A stretch of 64,000 nt of DNA, taken from NCBI RefSeq assembly GCF_032062135.1, contig NC_092859.1:44746388-44810387 (forward strand). Direction: 5' to 3'. Numbering within the stretch: position 1 is the first letter of the stretch; every line of letters begins with the position of its first letter. Source of the DNA: Pyxicephalus adspersus. Taxonomy: Eukaryota > Chordata > Amphibia > Anura > Pyxicephalidae. Below the pieces are notes generated by a model. The model saw only the letters and a program-made list of their open reading frames with translations. It had not been told where the DNA came from and ran no database searches. The position numbers were made by a program, and so were the translations under genes. Positions 11,676 through 23,480 of the stretch are shown here, piece by piece.

Positions 11676-12090
11676 CAAAGGTCAGTAAACTCTGGCCTTT
11701 AGGCCAAATATGGCCTAGCCGGTAATTTGTTCCAGCCTAATGCCCAATAGCCGATCTGGCCTAATGCCGGAGCCACCGGTTACCGCCGAGATTAGGCCCG
11801 AACAAACTACCGGAGCTGCCAGGGCTCTGGAGCAGCATGCTGCTCTTAAACCTCCTCTTGCTGTGGCTCCCTTCCCTATTTACCACGGCCAACGTTACCA
11901 CTTCAGCCCCTGCGGTAAATAGGGAATATTCCCTCTCCTCCGCATATCATACGGAGAAGAGGTATTTCCCTTCAGGGATGTTCCTAGCAGGGGTGGAGCC
12001 ATTGGGGCGGGACTCAGAGAGAGTCCGGCCTAGTGTGCTCCTGCCCACCCCGTAAATGTCCTAGTGGCCGAAAATGTTTGCTGACCTCTG
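11676..12090. mobile_element. hAT MITE, CAGGGGTCAGCAAACT family (copy 1)
   Basis: The left end is CAAAGGTCAGTAAACTCTGG and the right end is the complement of CAGAGGTCAGCAAACATTTT, an inverted terminal repeat. The 8-bp flanks CTTTAATA (11668-11675) and GTTTAATA (12091-12098) match at 7 of 8 positions. The interior is GC-rich, with TTTAGGCCAAATATGGCC near the left end and an imperfect foldback around ATAGGGAATATTCCCTCTCCTCCG (11919-11950). A sister copy lies inverted at 58463-58856. It encodes no transposase; the two short frames inside are chance. Confidence 0.88.
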
Positions 12091-12199
12091 GTTTAATAAA
12101 CAATGCTAGGAAAATCATTTACCTAAATGCTGTACAACTGTTCGTGTGAGCAAGCCCTTGGGATATAAATGGCCCAGTCCATAACAACTTTTAGTCCTT

Positions 12200-12500
12200 G
12201 CCTCTGTACACTTTCCAACGTCAAGTTAGGATATCAATATTTTGATCCTTGGCCATATTGATTGCCCAGGCAGGGATTGTGTAAAAGCACTTTCATTCAG
12301 TTCCAGCCCCCAGGGGATGCCAAGATGTGACAGGTATCCTGGCATCCTATACTGAGTATATACGCAACTCAGCATTTTTCCTTTTTTTTTTTTTTTCAGA
12401 AGAAAACAGCAGTAAGGTAGGTCAGTATATGTAAATGTAGAAGGGACATCACCCTCCTTTTTCTGCAAAAATGACCTGCACAATCACAAATTTTTTAAAG
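12200..12500. mobile_element. TTAA-type MITE relic (GGCCATATTGATTGCCCAGG core)
   Basis: GATCCTTGGCCATATTGATTG near 12242 and GGGACATCACC...TTTCTGCAAAAATGACCTGC near 12443 match internal phrases of the MITEs at 53060 and 53711 and, in reverse, of the one at 14968. Clear terminal repeats are not visible; TTTAAAGCGG near 12495 may be one end. A poly-T tract occupies about 12380-12398. Confidence 0.45.
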
Positions 12501-13849
12501 CGGAAGACTTTATTAGCAGCTACACATGCCTTTCACAAAACTGTACTCTGACTGCAATACCGTACTACCTTATATTCATTGAAAAAGAATCATAAAGTCT
12601 TAGACGTAGCAACATTTCCTATGTCAGGATTCTTACTAAAACCCTCAGATGATGAAGGAGATCATCATAATAAGACAATGACAGCTGGAGAATACTAACA
12701 AAAATAGCACTAGTAGACACATGAATAAAAAAATAAATATATCATCTTTTTTTTCCCTTTGACACACAACAGAACTTTTCTCATGTTTTGTTTGATGAAG
12801 AGGAAAAAAGGGATCCTGTTTAAGCTGGTGAAAAAAAGCCACACGTCACAGTCTTTGAAAGTGACAGTGTGTTTCCTAAGCTGTCATCTTACAAGTGGAA
12901 GATACATTCTGTTGTGTCCCAGATGGTACAGTCAGTTGAAGTCTTGTTGTATCACCATTTATTTTTTTTAAACAGTGGACCTGATGAACAAAGATTTCAG
13001 AACTCAAGTGTTCTAAATAGTAAAAATATCACACGTGTTCATATTGGAACAGGCAAACATTTTATTCAAGCAATACCAATAGGTAATGGTAAATGAATGA
13101 CAACTAGATTTGTCAATGTCCATTTGCTTCTCTGTATACCCCAAGAAAAACACCACTTCCCCAGCATGATTCCCCCTCGTACTCCAATCAGGTAAGATTT
13201 CAACCAATCCCAAAATCCCTTAGATTTATTGCTATCAGGGACTGATTCCTCCAAGAGTCAGACAGCCCCTCCATCTATTAGAAGATTATATGCCTGCTTA
13301 AATGTATTAATTAGCATAGACTAAATTATCAAAAATGCAGGTTTGTCATATAAAAAAAGGAAAGTGCTATATTTCCCACCACTTCATATTTATTAAATTA
13401 GAATCAAGTGTTATTATATAAAGCCTCCAAAGGTAATATGCTAGTGGAACCATTGTTACCTAAAGCTTAGGTATTTAGGGTCTGGTGTTCTGTTTTTACT
13501 GCATGTGGTGTCAATCTGGCTAGATCCAAAGAGTTTTCTGAGACCCTCAGAAAGGGTGTATGTATGTCAATAAGGGTCTACTTAGAATTCAGCAAATCTG
13601 ACATGAAATATTTCCTGGTGGAGAATCTTTTATGTCCATGTGTTTCATTGCCAAAAATTAATTACCCACAAGGGAATGTCTCAGGAAATGTCAGATTCAC
13701 TACTTCATACAATATATAGTCCCCTATGAGTCAGAAAAAAATATCTGAAATTAAACAGTTTTTTTCTGTATAAAATGATACAAAAGTGGAAAAGCTTTCC
13801 AATATCTGCTAATATGTCCTGGACTGGCAGTCCCAGCAATTTGTGTAGT
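12501..13849. other. Unassigned sequence
   Basis: There are AT-rich stretches and short chance frames. No repeat family is recognised. Confidence 0.5.
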
Positions 13850-14260
13850 AAATGATCCATAATGTGCTGTTGACTGACAGTTTAATATACTTAACATGCT
13901 ATGGGAAGCAGTTCATATGCTTGGCACGAAGCGAAGAGTGCATTTCAGAAGAAGAATCTCCTGTGAAGCATGGTGGTGGAAATGTTATGTTATGCATTGT
14001 CTTCAAGTTTTCATTGTGGACCCAATATGGTGAGCTAGACACATCCCTTGGCATACACCAGCTACTAGAGAGCTTGATTGACATTTGAGGTTTGGTGGTT
14101 CCCTGAGGTGAGCCCTGATTTGAATCCCATTGAAATGCTGTAGGAAGATTTGAAAAAAACTACAAACATTTTGAAATTGAAGGAATTTTGCAGGTAAAAA
14201 TGCCACCATAACTAAATGGGGCAACGCCAGTTTCTGAGAAAAAGGGTGTGCTTATTTTTT
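13850..14260 (+). pseudogene. Tc1/mariner transposase pseudogene, C-terminal half
   Basis: Two diagnostic blocks of the Tc1/mariner DDE transposase are readable. At 13957-13992 the frame gives SPVKHGGGNVML, the conserved VKHGGG..M block, preceded by GKQFIC-like sequence equivalent to the family's DGK..VWR. At 14111-14140 a different frame gives SPDLNPIEML, then TAG where tryptophan is expected, then EDLKK; the PIE glutamate is the third acidic catalytic position. The change of frame plus the stop show it is dead. The sequence to 14260 (WGNASF) probably represents the C-terminus. The middle catalytic block and inverted ends are not discernible. No other copy of this subfamily is obvious here, though a different Tc1 fragment lies at 34139. 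Confidence 0.85.
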
Positions 14261-14967
14261 TCCCCAGTACACCACTACAATGAGTTCCCTTTACTTTCTG
14301 TATGGAAAAATGTTGTAATGACAGGAAATTAAAGTAATATTCTATAATGGGACCTCATGTAGCGGGGTGACAATGTATTACCCTTTAGGTATTCCATTTA
14401 AAACTAGTGAAAATAAGTGACTATACATATACTTTATCAATCCAACATTGCCGAAATACATTAATGATATGTTTATATGTTTTTGTATGAAATGTTACAA
14501 ATAAAATTCATATTAAAAAGGTCCCTTAGGCTTAATATAGTCAATAATATATTTACCTTGATATTAATGTTGTATAGTATAAATGAGTAACCAGTGTAAA
14601 ATGATTTCATGAATTATTGATAAATAAATATCACATTCATAAAAAGTCTTTTACATCCTTAAATTAAGGGAATAATGAGTATAAGCAGGATTGAGTATCA
14701 AAGCATGCGTAATTTGCAGCTTTCGTTCTATTGTAACTAATTACATTTTATCAACAAGATATTACTCTTTACATTCATTTAAGGCGTCATTAATTTTTTA
14801 TCATAACATGCAAAATATTTTATGTTAAGATGCACTAGATTCTTGGAAACATTTAACCTTTTCATCTTCAGGACTGATTTGTCCTTTTAAGACCAAAATA
14901 TATTCAAAAATATTTATTTTTTAATTTTTGTACCATAACCTAAAAAGTAATATTAGCATAAAAGTCT
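14261..14967. other. Unassigned AT-rich sequence
   Basis: It may include the 3' end of the Tc1 element, but no inverted terminal repeat is recognised. Confidence 0.45.
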
Positions 14968-15357
14968 TTAACTAAGAACTATATTTAGTATGTAGCTAAT
15001 AAGCAGGTTATTTATTGCAGAAAGGAGAGAAAATGCCCCTTCCATACTAAAATATGCTTACCTGCCTGTTTGCAATCTTCTTCGCTAAGTACACTCATCA
15101 GTGCACACTAAACTTGTTGGGTTTCCTGGGATCCCCCGGGGCAGCTTGAACTGAATGAAATATTTCATGGTGATCTGGCCAATAGAGATGGTCAAAGATC
15201 AGCAACCTGTAAGAGGAGAAGAATATCATGGTGCCTGTCTCTATGTATTAAAAAAATTTAGGCAGGTAATCATTTTATTTTATTACATCGCCTGTCCTTT
15301 TTGCATTTAAAGCCTGCCTGTTCGCAATTTTAACGCAAGAGTTTAGTTCCACTTTAA
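14968..15357. mobile_element. TTAA-type MITE, TTAAAGTGGAACTAAAC family
   Basis: The right end, read as reverse complement from 15357, is TTAAAGTGGAACTAAACTC. The left end TTAACTAAGAACTATATTTAG is a degraded version. Internal phrases include ATTGCAGAAAGGAGAG near 15016, GATCTGGCCAATAGAGATGG near 15171 (reverse of the GGCCATCTTGATTGGCC phrase at 53082) and ACAGG/CCTGCCTG repeats. Sister elements occur at 21528-21754, 51773-52065 and 53711-54887. It is non-coding. Confidence 0.65.
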
Positions 15358-17618
15358 GCATTGAGTTGTGGTGCTGCTAGTGGTTTGTACATTATATTGC
15401 CCACTACATTATTTATATTGATTTCTGCTGTCATTTTTTTATTGTGTCGTGTCATTTGTCAAAACCACTTTATATTATGGTTGTGAAACAACAAAAAAAG
15501 AAATAGAGTGTGTATATTAGTGATTAAAACGGTTTGTACAGTTTTTAAAAGGGGATTGTCATTTTTTTTTATTCTGACAAACATTTTGTATCATTACTGT
15601 GAAAAAAAAGCAGCTGAATGCTCCAGAATGGAACTGTTGTAAATTCTAGCAAACTATTAGGCACCCTTGCATTCTATGAAATATTTCTTTTTTCATCAGG
15701 ACAAGACAAAATCTAATCTTTCTGGTTATTGCAGAGTCACAATTCCCTATAGCAAAGCAAATCTTCAATTTTGAGTTTAGTACACTTATCCATTTCTACC
15801 AATCACCCACTCCCCAATCCTTTTAGTACAGATTATAATTACCTGTAACCCTGCACCTCTGAGATATGCACTGTGCACTTTACAGCCTCTCAGTAATCTT
15901 TGCATCTCTACCTGTGTATGCACGCTGTAGTCTTGTCTCACTTCAATAGAAAGGTTTGTCTGTTGGTCTATTAGGCTGTGGGTGGGCATTCTATTAAAGT
16001 GAATAGAAACAAAGCTATGCTGCTGTTTTTTGTTATAAATGTCAAAATTATAGCCTTGGAAAAAAGAGAATGGGTATTTTTACATAACCTGTTTCAATTC
16101 GAACTCCAACCAAACAGCTAAATACTGTACTTTTAAATTTGAATTCTCTGCAGGTGTACAGTATATTATAGTGAGCAGACAACCATTTACCTTCCCAATT
16201 TACTGAATACGGAACAACTCTCACTCCTATGTTGACGCTAAAATCTTTGCAAATCCCCCCCCCCCAATGCTGTATTGGTCTAGCAAAAAGTTACTTAGTA
16301 ACCTCTGTTATCAGTTCTTCTCTGCCACTGTTTACAGCTAAATAAATCACATACTTTATCAATTGTTTCTCTGCTCCAATAGTAGAAGGTGTACAGCCCT
16401 GTATTACTATGACTTACTGAACTGCTTTGTAATTCCACTAGGTGTGAATTTAGCAGACATTGACCTGTGAAATAAACATCATGACAGCAGAATAATAAAT
16501 TCCAGCAAGAACAAATCATTTTTCAGCTCTTAGCACTGCCCCTCACACACTGTATCAGCACAAAGAAATTCCTGGACAAACTGCATGTTCATGTAGGAAA
16601 TGCTGAGATGTAATGATTGATAGAACAGAAAATAAAACAGTTGAAAAGGGAAGGTCTGAAGAGCATAGATGGGAATGAATGAGCTGGATGATATTTTTAA
16701 TTCATCAGACAAGAAATAATTGCCAGGAAACCAAAAAGGGTATATAGCTGTCTTGTGTCTTGTTTCAGGATTCTGTGAGCTGTGAAGCGTGCAAACAGAA
16801 TGAGTAAGTTACAATCATAGTATTAGGCGGTGGGCCCTTTATCCTCAAAGGTTAGCACCTAAATTCCTTTCTCCGGGTAGAACACTGATTGGCCTGACTC
16901 ACTTTTAAATGGCAAAGATGTCTACACTCACAGTTCGTTGAAAATCCCTTTACCGTGGTTCCATACTGTGTTTTAGAAATGAAATGGTCACCTTTTTCAA
17001 AGCAACAAACATAGCAAGATAGCAAAACCGCAAACTCTATTGGTCAAAGCCTAACACCCACAGATTATAAATGTAAACAGACCAGGCAGAGACCCACTGC
17101 ATCACATTTTTCAGTTCACTGAAAATGGAAACAAACCAAACAGACAGGCCGCAGCCAGGGTCTACATGGTATTGGTCCCCGGATGCTGCCCATCCATGCT
17201 CCCAGTTGTGGAGAGACTGGGCTTCATATCAAAATTTCTCCTGACAAAACATCCTACAGAAAACATTTATTGCTATTAAAAATCAGATGTAGCCTATTGG
17301 ACATGTCGATTACCATATTTGCCAAATTGACTACCATCAGACCCAGCTACCCTGTCTAGACCCAGCTGTTTGTTTTTTCATTCCTGTCTCACTACTTTTT
17401 ACTTACTACTTGCTTACTCTGTCTTACTACTCTGTTAATCCTCAGGATAAATATGTAGTCCTACTCAATTTATGAGTTAAAAAGCTAAACTGTAGCTTGC
17501 CTTGTTTGGGCGACACTTTGAATGGCTCAATAACCCACTACATAAGCTTCTAGGGGTGATCAAATACCAGTGCTTGCATATAATTGTTTTTCGAGTGGCT
17601 AAAAATAGTGAACAGTAG
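15358..17618. other. Unassigned sequence
   Basis: Contains a C-homopolymer at about 16256-16265 and a splice-flanked 35-nt segment at 16769-16803 (see findings). No transposon family is recognised. Confidence 0.5.
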
Positions 17619-17790
17619 GGATGAGCGAGTGAGCAAAACATGAAAGCGAGAGCGGCCTTGTGATTCGCCACGAGGTCGTGTTTTTGCCAAACTCAGCTGT
17701 GACTTCAGGCGAACTCCAGGCGAACGATAAGTACAGCTCAGTGACCGTGGGAACTGAACTCAGGTAAACTCTCAATGCCTTTACAGGTGC
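17619..17790. mobile_element. hAT-like MITE fragment (TAGGGATGAGCGAGTGAGC)
   Basis: The start closely resembles the opening of the element at 4772-5291, and the following sequence uses the same CGAA/CGCC-rich vocabulary (GATTCGCC, GGCGAACTCC). No matching right end or target duplication is seen, so this is a truncated or diverged copy. Confidence 0.5.
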
Positions 17791-19474
17791 TAACAAGAAA
17801 TCAGATTTGATTTCCTATACTTTTAGACTTTTTAAAGATAAGATAATAGACTGGTATGGGTTATTGCACTCTGTACTTCACTGTCCTTCCTTGGCCCTAA
17901 TAATAAATAAGCTCAAATACCATGCATAAACCACATTCTTACATTAGGAAAGGAAAATATCTTCCTGGAAAATACAACAGTCTTTGCCAATGTAAAATCA
18001 TACTGCACTATTCTGTAAACTAGAGAAAGTTTTAGTCTGATTGGTTTCTACTGGTTACTTAACATCACTATGTTTAGCAATGTCACTATTGATAAATGAT
18101 TCGCACAGACATCATTATTCCTTGAATATTTCCCTCAGTACCAAGCTTGTTTTAGTTTGATCTCGATTAGTGGCAACATAAATATGACTGCCAGTTTTGT
18201 TTCATGGTTTACTAACTTTTATTGCTCCTTTTCTATCCATGTTCTCCTATTAAAAGAAGATAAAATCAAATTAGGACACTTTACGTAGCCACAGCAAATT
18301 GGCAAAGGTTTTTGAGGAGGATGAGTAGCCGCAATTCTGATAATTTCAATCCTCAACCAAACATCTGACCATTAATTAATTAGGAGATTTTCAGTTTTGC
18401 AAAGTGCTGCCAACCCAAGCTAATCACTAAGGCTAGTCACATATATAGAGCACCTGTCACCTCGTATTTTCCAGAATATTATAAAAGAGCAAAAATTTAT
18501 CTCCCATATGTGTGCTTGTATTTATATGAAGCATGTATGATTGAAGCAATAATCACCTTTTTTTGTTAGCGTATCCCTTCTTATTAATGTGCCAGCAAGA
18601 AAAGTTACTATAAAATAAAAAAAAAGCCCGGAGGGATGTTTCTGCCTTTGATTGACAAGTGATACCCTGTTATTATTACAGAAGATATGAACTCGTGTGA
18701 CTTATTTTAAATGGTGAAACGGGGGATTAGCTGTCAACAAGCAGGAAGTAACTTTTTCAGTCAATTCTTTCAATAATTTTACGTCTACTGGCAAGATTTC
18801 ACGGATGATTGGATGATTGTAGTTGCATTAGTGCACTCTAGTTATATTATTACACTCATAATCATTTAGGAGGTAAATGCTTTGCGAAGGCAAGTTGCAA
18901 TAAAAGGGGTGAGGCAACTGCCCGCTAGCCATTTAAATCTGAGCCTAAAATAAAACTATAATCAGAATTTACCCTTTGTTATTATTGATTTGCCACAGTA
19001 TTATTACTTTTAGAAACAGCATCTTTAAAAAAAGAAAAAACTACCTGAAAGGGTTAGTCCTACTTAGTTTTTTATCCAGGCCTGGCCAGGCCTTTGACTT
19101 AAACTCAGACTCAGACTTAGATCCTTTGATGAAAGAACAGATAAAGATAAGCTTCTAACTGCAGTGCAAACACACCAAGAAGACTGCTCAAAGCAAATAG
19201 TTTTACAGCAAGTACAAAATTCTTTATTGCCTACATTAAGTGCTCTCCTTTACATCAGGATATGATCTAACCAAATACTATTGTGTTGTGTATTGAGGGG
19301 TTGGGTTTATACACAGATGACATTACTCTGGGACAAAGGAATGTAAAATAGCTATATGGGTAATATAGAGTTGAAAGACAGTACATATGTATGTATTCTC
19401 TATGGATTTGAAAATCCAGCATTTGGGGACAGATTTAGTAAACAAATTCAAGGGGAGCAAAGCATTTTAACAAT
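17791..19474. other. Repeat-free stretch, possible conserved noncoding DNA
   Basis: About 18.0-19.0 kb lacks recognisable repeats and carries clustered homeodomain-like words: CATTAATTAATTAGGAG near 18372, TTTGATTGACAAGTG near 18647 and GGATGATTGGATGATTG near 18803. Such words are common by chance in AT-rich DNA. No coding potential is evident. Confidence 0.3.
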
Positions 19475-20190
19475 GCATAGTGATGAACATCACAAGACGC
19501 ACCAACGCTTATTTTTATCGGTGGCACTCACAGCAGCAGAGGAGTTCTGGGAAGTAGTGCTCTGTGCTTGCAGCATCCTTGTTTCCCTTTAGCTACGTTT
19601 TTCCTCTTGGCATTCCCTACACTGAGACTGCACAGCTGGGGGGGATTTTGAGTTGTGCTGCAGCTGATTAGCAGAATGGTTCCTGCAATCCCAAGCTGCC
19701 ATGGCTGCTGGGACTTTAAAGCCTCTCTGTTCAATGGCTAATCTGAGCTGGAGAGATTCTCATGTGATTTTCTGTTGCTGACCATTGCCTGTTCCCTGAC
19801 TCATCACTTGTGCTCAGCCTGGAGCATCTTCTGGCTGTGACCCCAACTCTGCTTGTGCCTACTGCCTCTGTACCTCATTTGGATGTCTGATCACCCGTGT
19901 ATGACTTTGGCTTTGTAATCTGAATTGCCTGGTAGTTCTTGTATAGCTTATCTGTAGGCCCCTGGCCTGCTGCCAGCCCATCTCCAGAAACCATCCTTTG
20001 CACACTGTCCTGGGGGTAACTGTGTGCTGGGGATGCAACCAGTCTCTTGAGACTTAGCGGGGGCCTACTAATGCTAAAGACTGTGGCGTTAGATTCGGGG
20101 ACTGGTGTCTGGTGAATATTGGTGCTGACCAGGGCATTACATTGGGTATGCCGATTTCAACTATTGGAGCCTTCCTGCAGATTTGACCGG
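19475..20190 (+). mobile_element. LTR-like block, possibly gypsy-type solo LTR
   Basis: The block has no long frame and is rich in CTG/CCTG words (GCTGCTGGGACTTTAAAGCC near 19702, TGACTCATCACTTGTGC near 19798), in the style of amphibian gypsy LTRs. It ends in GCATTACATTGGGTATGCC near 20132, which could be an LTR end plus leader. Exact TG...CA boundaries, target duplication and primer-binding site were not established. It abuts a YR-element relic on its right, which suggests insertion next to or into that relic. Confidence 0.35.
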
Positions 20191-20235
20191 CACTGGATAG
20201 TTCCTGCTTTTTAAATTAGGGGGGTGAACCCTATT

Positions 20236-20377
20236 GCTGTATCAGTTTTTCATTTTGGCCATCTTTAGGAAGTGTTTGAGGGCTGAAGATTCGTATAAGG
20301 GGGAATATGCCTCTGACTATGCCTATGACTACTTTAATACTGGGGCAAGTACAGAAGTGGCAAGATGGGGTCCTAAA
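20236..20377 (+). pseudogene. Tyrosine recombinase C-terminal relic (copy 3)
   Basis: The plus-strand frame reads FRKCLRAED..KGEYAS....FNTGASTEVARWGP and then stops. It aligns with FRKCVVASG..GGEYSSHSF RIGAATEAARWGLGP of the recombinase at 63095-63424. A small local duplication (GACTATGCCTATGACTAC) sits where the HxxR catalytic pair should be, so the active site is lost. The reading ends at a TTAA MITE (20378-20776); on its far side the hydrolase relic follows, as in the full element. Confidence 0.8.
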
Positions 20378-20776
20378 TAAAAAAAAAATACATATTATAC
20401 TCATACTAATATATATACTGTAAAATAAATGATCTTGAAAACAATGTACTGATTTTACACATAAAAAACCAATGTATTGAATTCAGTACAGTTATTTTGC
20501 ATTGAATGCAATACAAATGGTTTTTGAATTTTCCGCCCTGCCCCGCCGGCAACATACACACGCACCGACGTCACCGGGAACTCTCCGGTGACTCATCGGG
20601 TGCAGAAGCCGGACGGAGGAAGAAGAAAGAACACAGAAATCGCGGCGATGGACGACACGGGATGCCGGCGGAATAGGTAAGCACTGTATTTACTATTACC
20701 TTCCATAGGTTTACATACCCCGAGTGTGACTCGGGGTTACCGCTTTCAGCAACTTTTTTCTACCGCTAGGGAGGTT
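20378..20776. mobile_element. TTAA-type MITE, CCCCCTAGCG family, left-truncated (copy 2)
   Basis: The right end CTACCGCTAGGGAGG is followed by TTAA (20774-20780 region). Inside are CCCCGAGTGTGACTCGGGG, a 6-bp-arm hairpin motif shared with the 55 kb copy, a CpG-rich block (20530-20670) and a TA-rich left part. The CCCCTAGCGTTCTAATTC left end seen in the 55 kb copy is absent, so this copy is incomplete on that side. It separates the recombinase and hydrolase relics of copy 3. Confidence 0.75.
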
Positions 20777-20779
20777 AAA

Positions 20780-21235
20780 AGGTGAATAAAGATGTAGGCA
20801 GATTTATTGCTAGGAATGGGGGGATTGTCAGTACTTAAGAGGTATGGAGTGCATCTTAATGCTGCAGGTATTGATTTCTGGTCCTTAGGTCTTCAGAATG
20901 GGATCCACAGAGCCCTGTGTGTAAAGGGCTGCACAAGTGATGTGATTGAGTTGGTGTCAATATTAACAGCAAGTGTGTAATTGGGCCCGGGAATAGTCTG
21001 CTAGCAATTGATATGGTTCCCAAGGAGGCAGAGTTGTGGAAGGCTGTAGAACTGGTGATAAATAGGGCTTCAAGAACCTTCTGACTGATTGGTTAAACTG
21101 TTATTTTGGTATTTGGTATTACCTTGTTACGGGTTTATTTATGGGATATAAGTTATTTTTAAAATTTTATAATATATAATAAGATGATCAAATGTTAATA
21201 GTAATAAATGACCATCAGGCTATTTTGGACCACAT
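20780..21235 (+). pseudogene. SGNH hydrolase C-terminal relic and 3' end of YR element (copy 3)
   Basis: The plus-strand sequence reads VNKDVGRFIARNGGI, then after a gap and frame change GVHLNAAGIDFWSLGLQNG. These match VNKEVGRFIVRNGGL and GVHLNEVGIDMWMLSLEDG near the C-terminus of the hydrolase at 62424-63092, including the catalytic histidine of the DGVHL block. Downstream, GCAATTGATATGGTTCCCAAGG near 21005 parallels CCGATTGTCCCCGAGG of the 62 kb 3' region. AATAAA at 21203-21208 precedes a GGCTATTTTGGACC phrase like the GGCTGCTATGGCC of the full element. Stops and indels make it a clear relic. Confidence 0.82.
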
Positions 21236-21527
21236 ATGCAAGCTGTCTTATTTTGGGCATGGAGGTAGAAAAGATGGTGTTTTTAGCCAGCGATAGGATC
21301 TTAACTACCACATTCATGTGCATTTACACATGAAAGGGCTAAAATGCACCTGAAGAGATTTTTTTAGGCTGCGTACATAAGCCAGAAAATCGTCACCTGA
21401 GACAAAAAACTGTGCTCGTTTATAAAATATGACATGTGTAAATCAAGTGTCCAGTGCTACTTAGGGAAGAGTGGCTGATATGCATAGAGGAGAGCACAGC
21501 GGGGTGCCACACACTCCCACTTTAGAC
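21236..21527. other. Unassigned sequence with a possible MITE end
   Basis: GGCTGCGTACATAAGCCAG near 21368 vaguely resembles the GGCTATGTACACAC end of the MITE at 32093. No partner end is seen. Confidence 0.3.
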
Positions 21528-21754
21528 TTAAAGTGAAACTAAAGTCCTTAAGTAATTTTTAGAAAAATACACAACCAAGGAGGCGGTTATTGCAGAAAGG
21601 GACAGGCAATGTTCCTTCTACAATAACTATTCCAATCGGCCTGATCACCGACCAGCTAGAAGATTTTGCTGAGCTGCGCATGCAAGAAGGAAGAAAGTGG
21701 CACCCTGCAAGAGAATGGAGACAGGTGAGTATCACAAGTTTACTTCCAATTTAA
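21528..21754. mobile_element. TTAA-type MITE, TTAAAGTGGAACTAAAC family
   Basis: It is flanked by TTAA at 21528-21531 and 21751-21754. The left end TTAAAGTGAAACTAAAG and the right end (reverse complement TTAAATTGGAAGTAAAC) are inverted repeats. The interior has TTATTGCAGAAAGGGACAGGC near 21587, matching phrases in the copies at 14968 and 53711, and a GCGCATGC core near 21675. At 227 bp it is the shortest complete-looking member. Confidence 0.78.
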
Positions 21755-23359
21755 AATATATAATACCACTTTTAATTCACCCTTTTTGAATTTGAGACAG
21801 CCAGACAAGATATTTATATAGAGAGCAGGTCATGTTGCCGTCCACTCCTGCTGCAGGTAGGATTGCCAATGTTTTTGAAAGTAATAGAAACAAATGTCAG
21901 TAGGTTTGCATTACCAACCTTAAATATTATTGAATAGGGAATAACAAGAAAGTGCTAATGTGTGGTCAAAATGATTTATTTCTGTAGATTATTTATGTTT
22001 ATAAATTTGCCTTTGAGCTGTTATGAATGTATTTTCTCTCTATGTGATTGAACTTTAAATATGATGGAAATACAATTGGCCTAATCCAGTTTCCTGCATC
22101 AGGTTGCTTATCTCTGTTTAATACAACATCCAGGAGTACTTGTTTACCTGTGTTTTCTTAACTTGTAAACTATAGTTTTGACGTTTGTTACATGTTAATG
22201 TGTTATATTTTCATAATTATATTAATTTGCCTTAAGGGACTTTTTTTATATGTGTGTTTTTGTTTTTTCATTTCAACCTTTGCATGAGCTCCATCTAGTT
22301 GCCAGTAAACATTATTTTATATGTGTACATATCCCTGTTTAATGAGGGTTTTGAACCACTACCTATGGCATGGTTTTAAAGTGTTTAGTTGTGACACAGT
22401 AAGATGAATCTTTGCAGATTTGCTGTGTAGAAGAGACAGCCATCCATTTGGTTTTGTGAAACATTCACTGATAAATGTAAGGCTGGACTGAAAAAAAAAC
22501 TTTTGAAAAATGTTGTGATATTTATGCAAAAACTACACAAAACAAATTGTAAATTGTAAATTTTGCAACAGCTACTAATCATTTGCAGGGCTTCCATTGA
22601 CTTTTCTTGTGCTGTGCTTGCTTCCCCTTTGCTGTAACCCTTTAGTTGCTGAAATATAACTGTAAGAAACCAGCTTCATGCCTCCATATCACTATAGCAT
22701 CTAGATTCTGATGTATGATGGTATATTTATACAGATTTCCCACAGAAATTTATTGATGGAAAATGCCTCTTCATGTGTTCTGCACAAATTAGGCAATATT
22801 CAATCATTAAGCAATGGGCTACCTTTAAATCATTTGGAGTTCTGCATATGGTGTTTATTTTATGTTCATGAGATGAATGTGAATATTGCTGGAAGCCAGA
22901 TGTAGAAAAATCATTCTTTTCCTGACAAATTAATGTCCACGTGGGGCAAATATAGAAAAATGAAATGTTTGCATTATTTGGATTTTAGAAACGGGCAAGG
23001 TGCCCGGGTTTTGTTTATTAAAGGTTATGAAAATGATTATTTAGGTTGTGTAAACCTTTTTTGAGGTTGGAAAAATGTTTTTGGGTGAACCAAATTGTTG
23101 CATTCTTAGGTATTTTTAAGAATTTAAGAACTTTTAAGAATTTTGAGAAGATATATTACCTATCATGGTTATTGAGATTTTGAATGGCATATTTAGAAAC
23201 TACATAAATATGGAATAAAAATACAAAATATTTTATTTACATTTATGATTATAAAAATTTTTATGATTATTAAAATTTTTTACAATATGATTAAAATTTA
23301 AGGCCAAAATAGGGCTTGTTATTTGTCATAACCAACTAAAGAGACAATGCCGATAATGG
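21755..23359. other. Unassigned AT-rich sequence
   Basis: No family or gene is recognised. AATTTTTA-type words recur near 23240-23300. Confidence 0.5.
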
Positions 23360-23480
23360 CCCTGATTTATTAAGGCTCTTCAAGGCTGCAGAGGATATAT
23401 TTTTAGGAGATCCAGAAAACCTGGACTGTATTTCCTAAGGTCAATTGCTATTTGTTAGCAAATGTTTTTATTCCTGGATG
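23360..23480. mobile_element. Foldback MITE, one arm only
   Basis: CCTGATTTATTAAGGCTCTTCAAGG...GATCCAGAAAACCTGGA...GCTATTTGTTAGCAAATG matches the left arm and centre of the palindromic element seen whole at 31041, 42191 and 55050. The right arm is missing. Confidence 0.8.
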
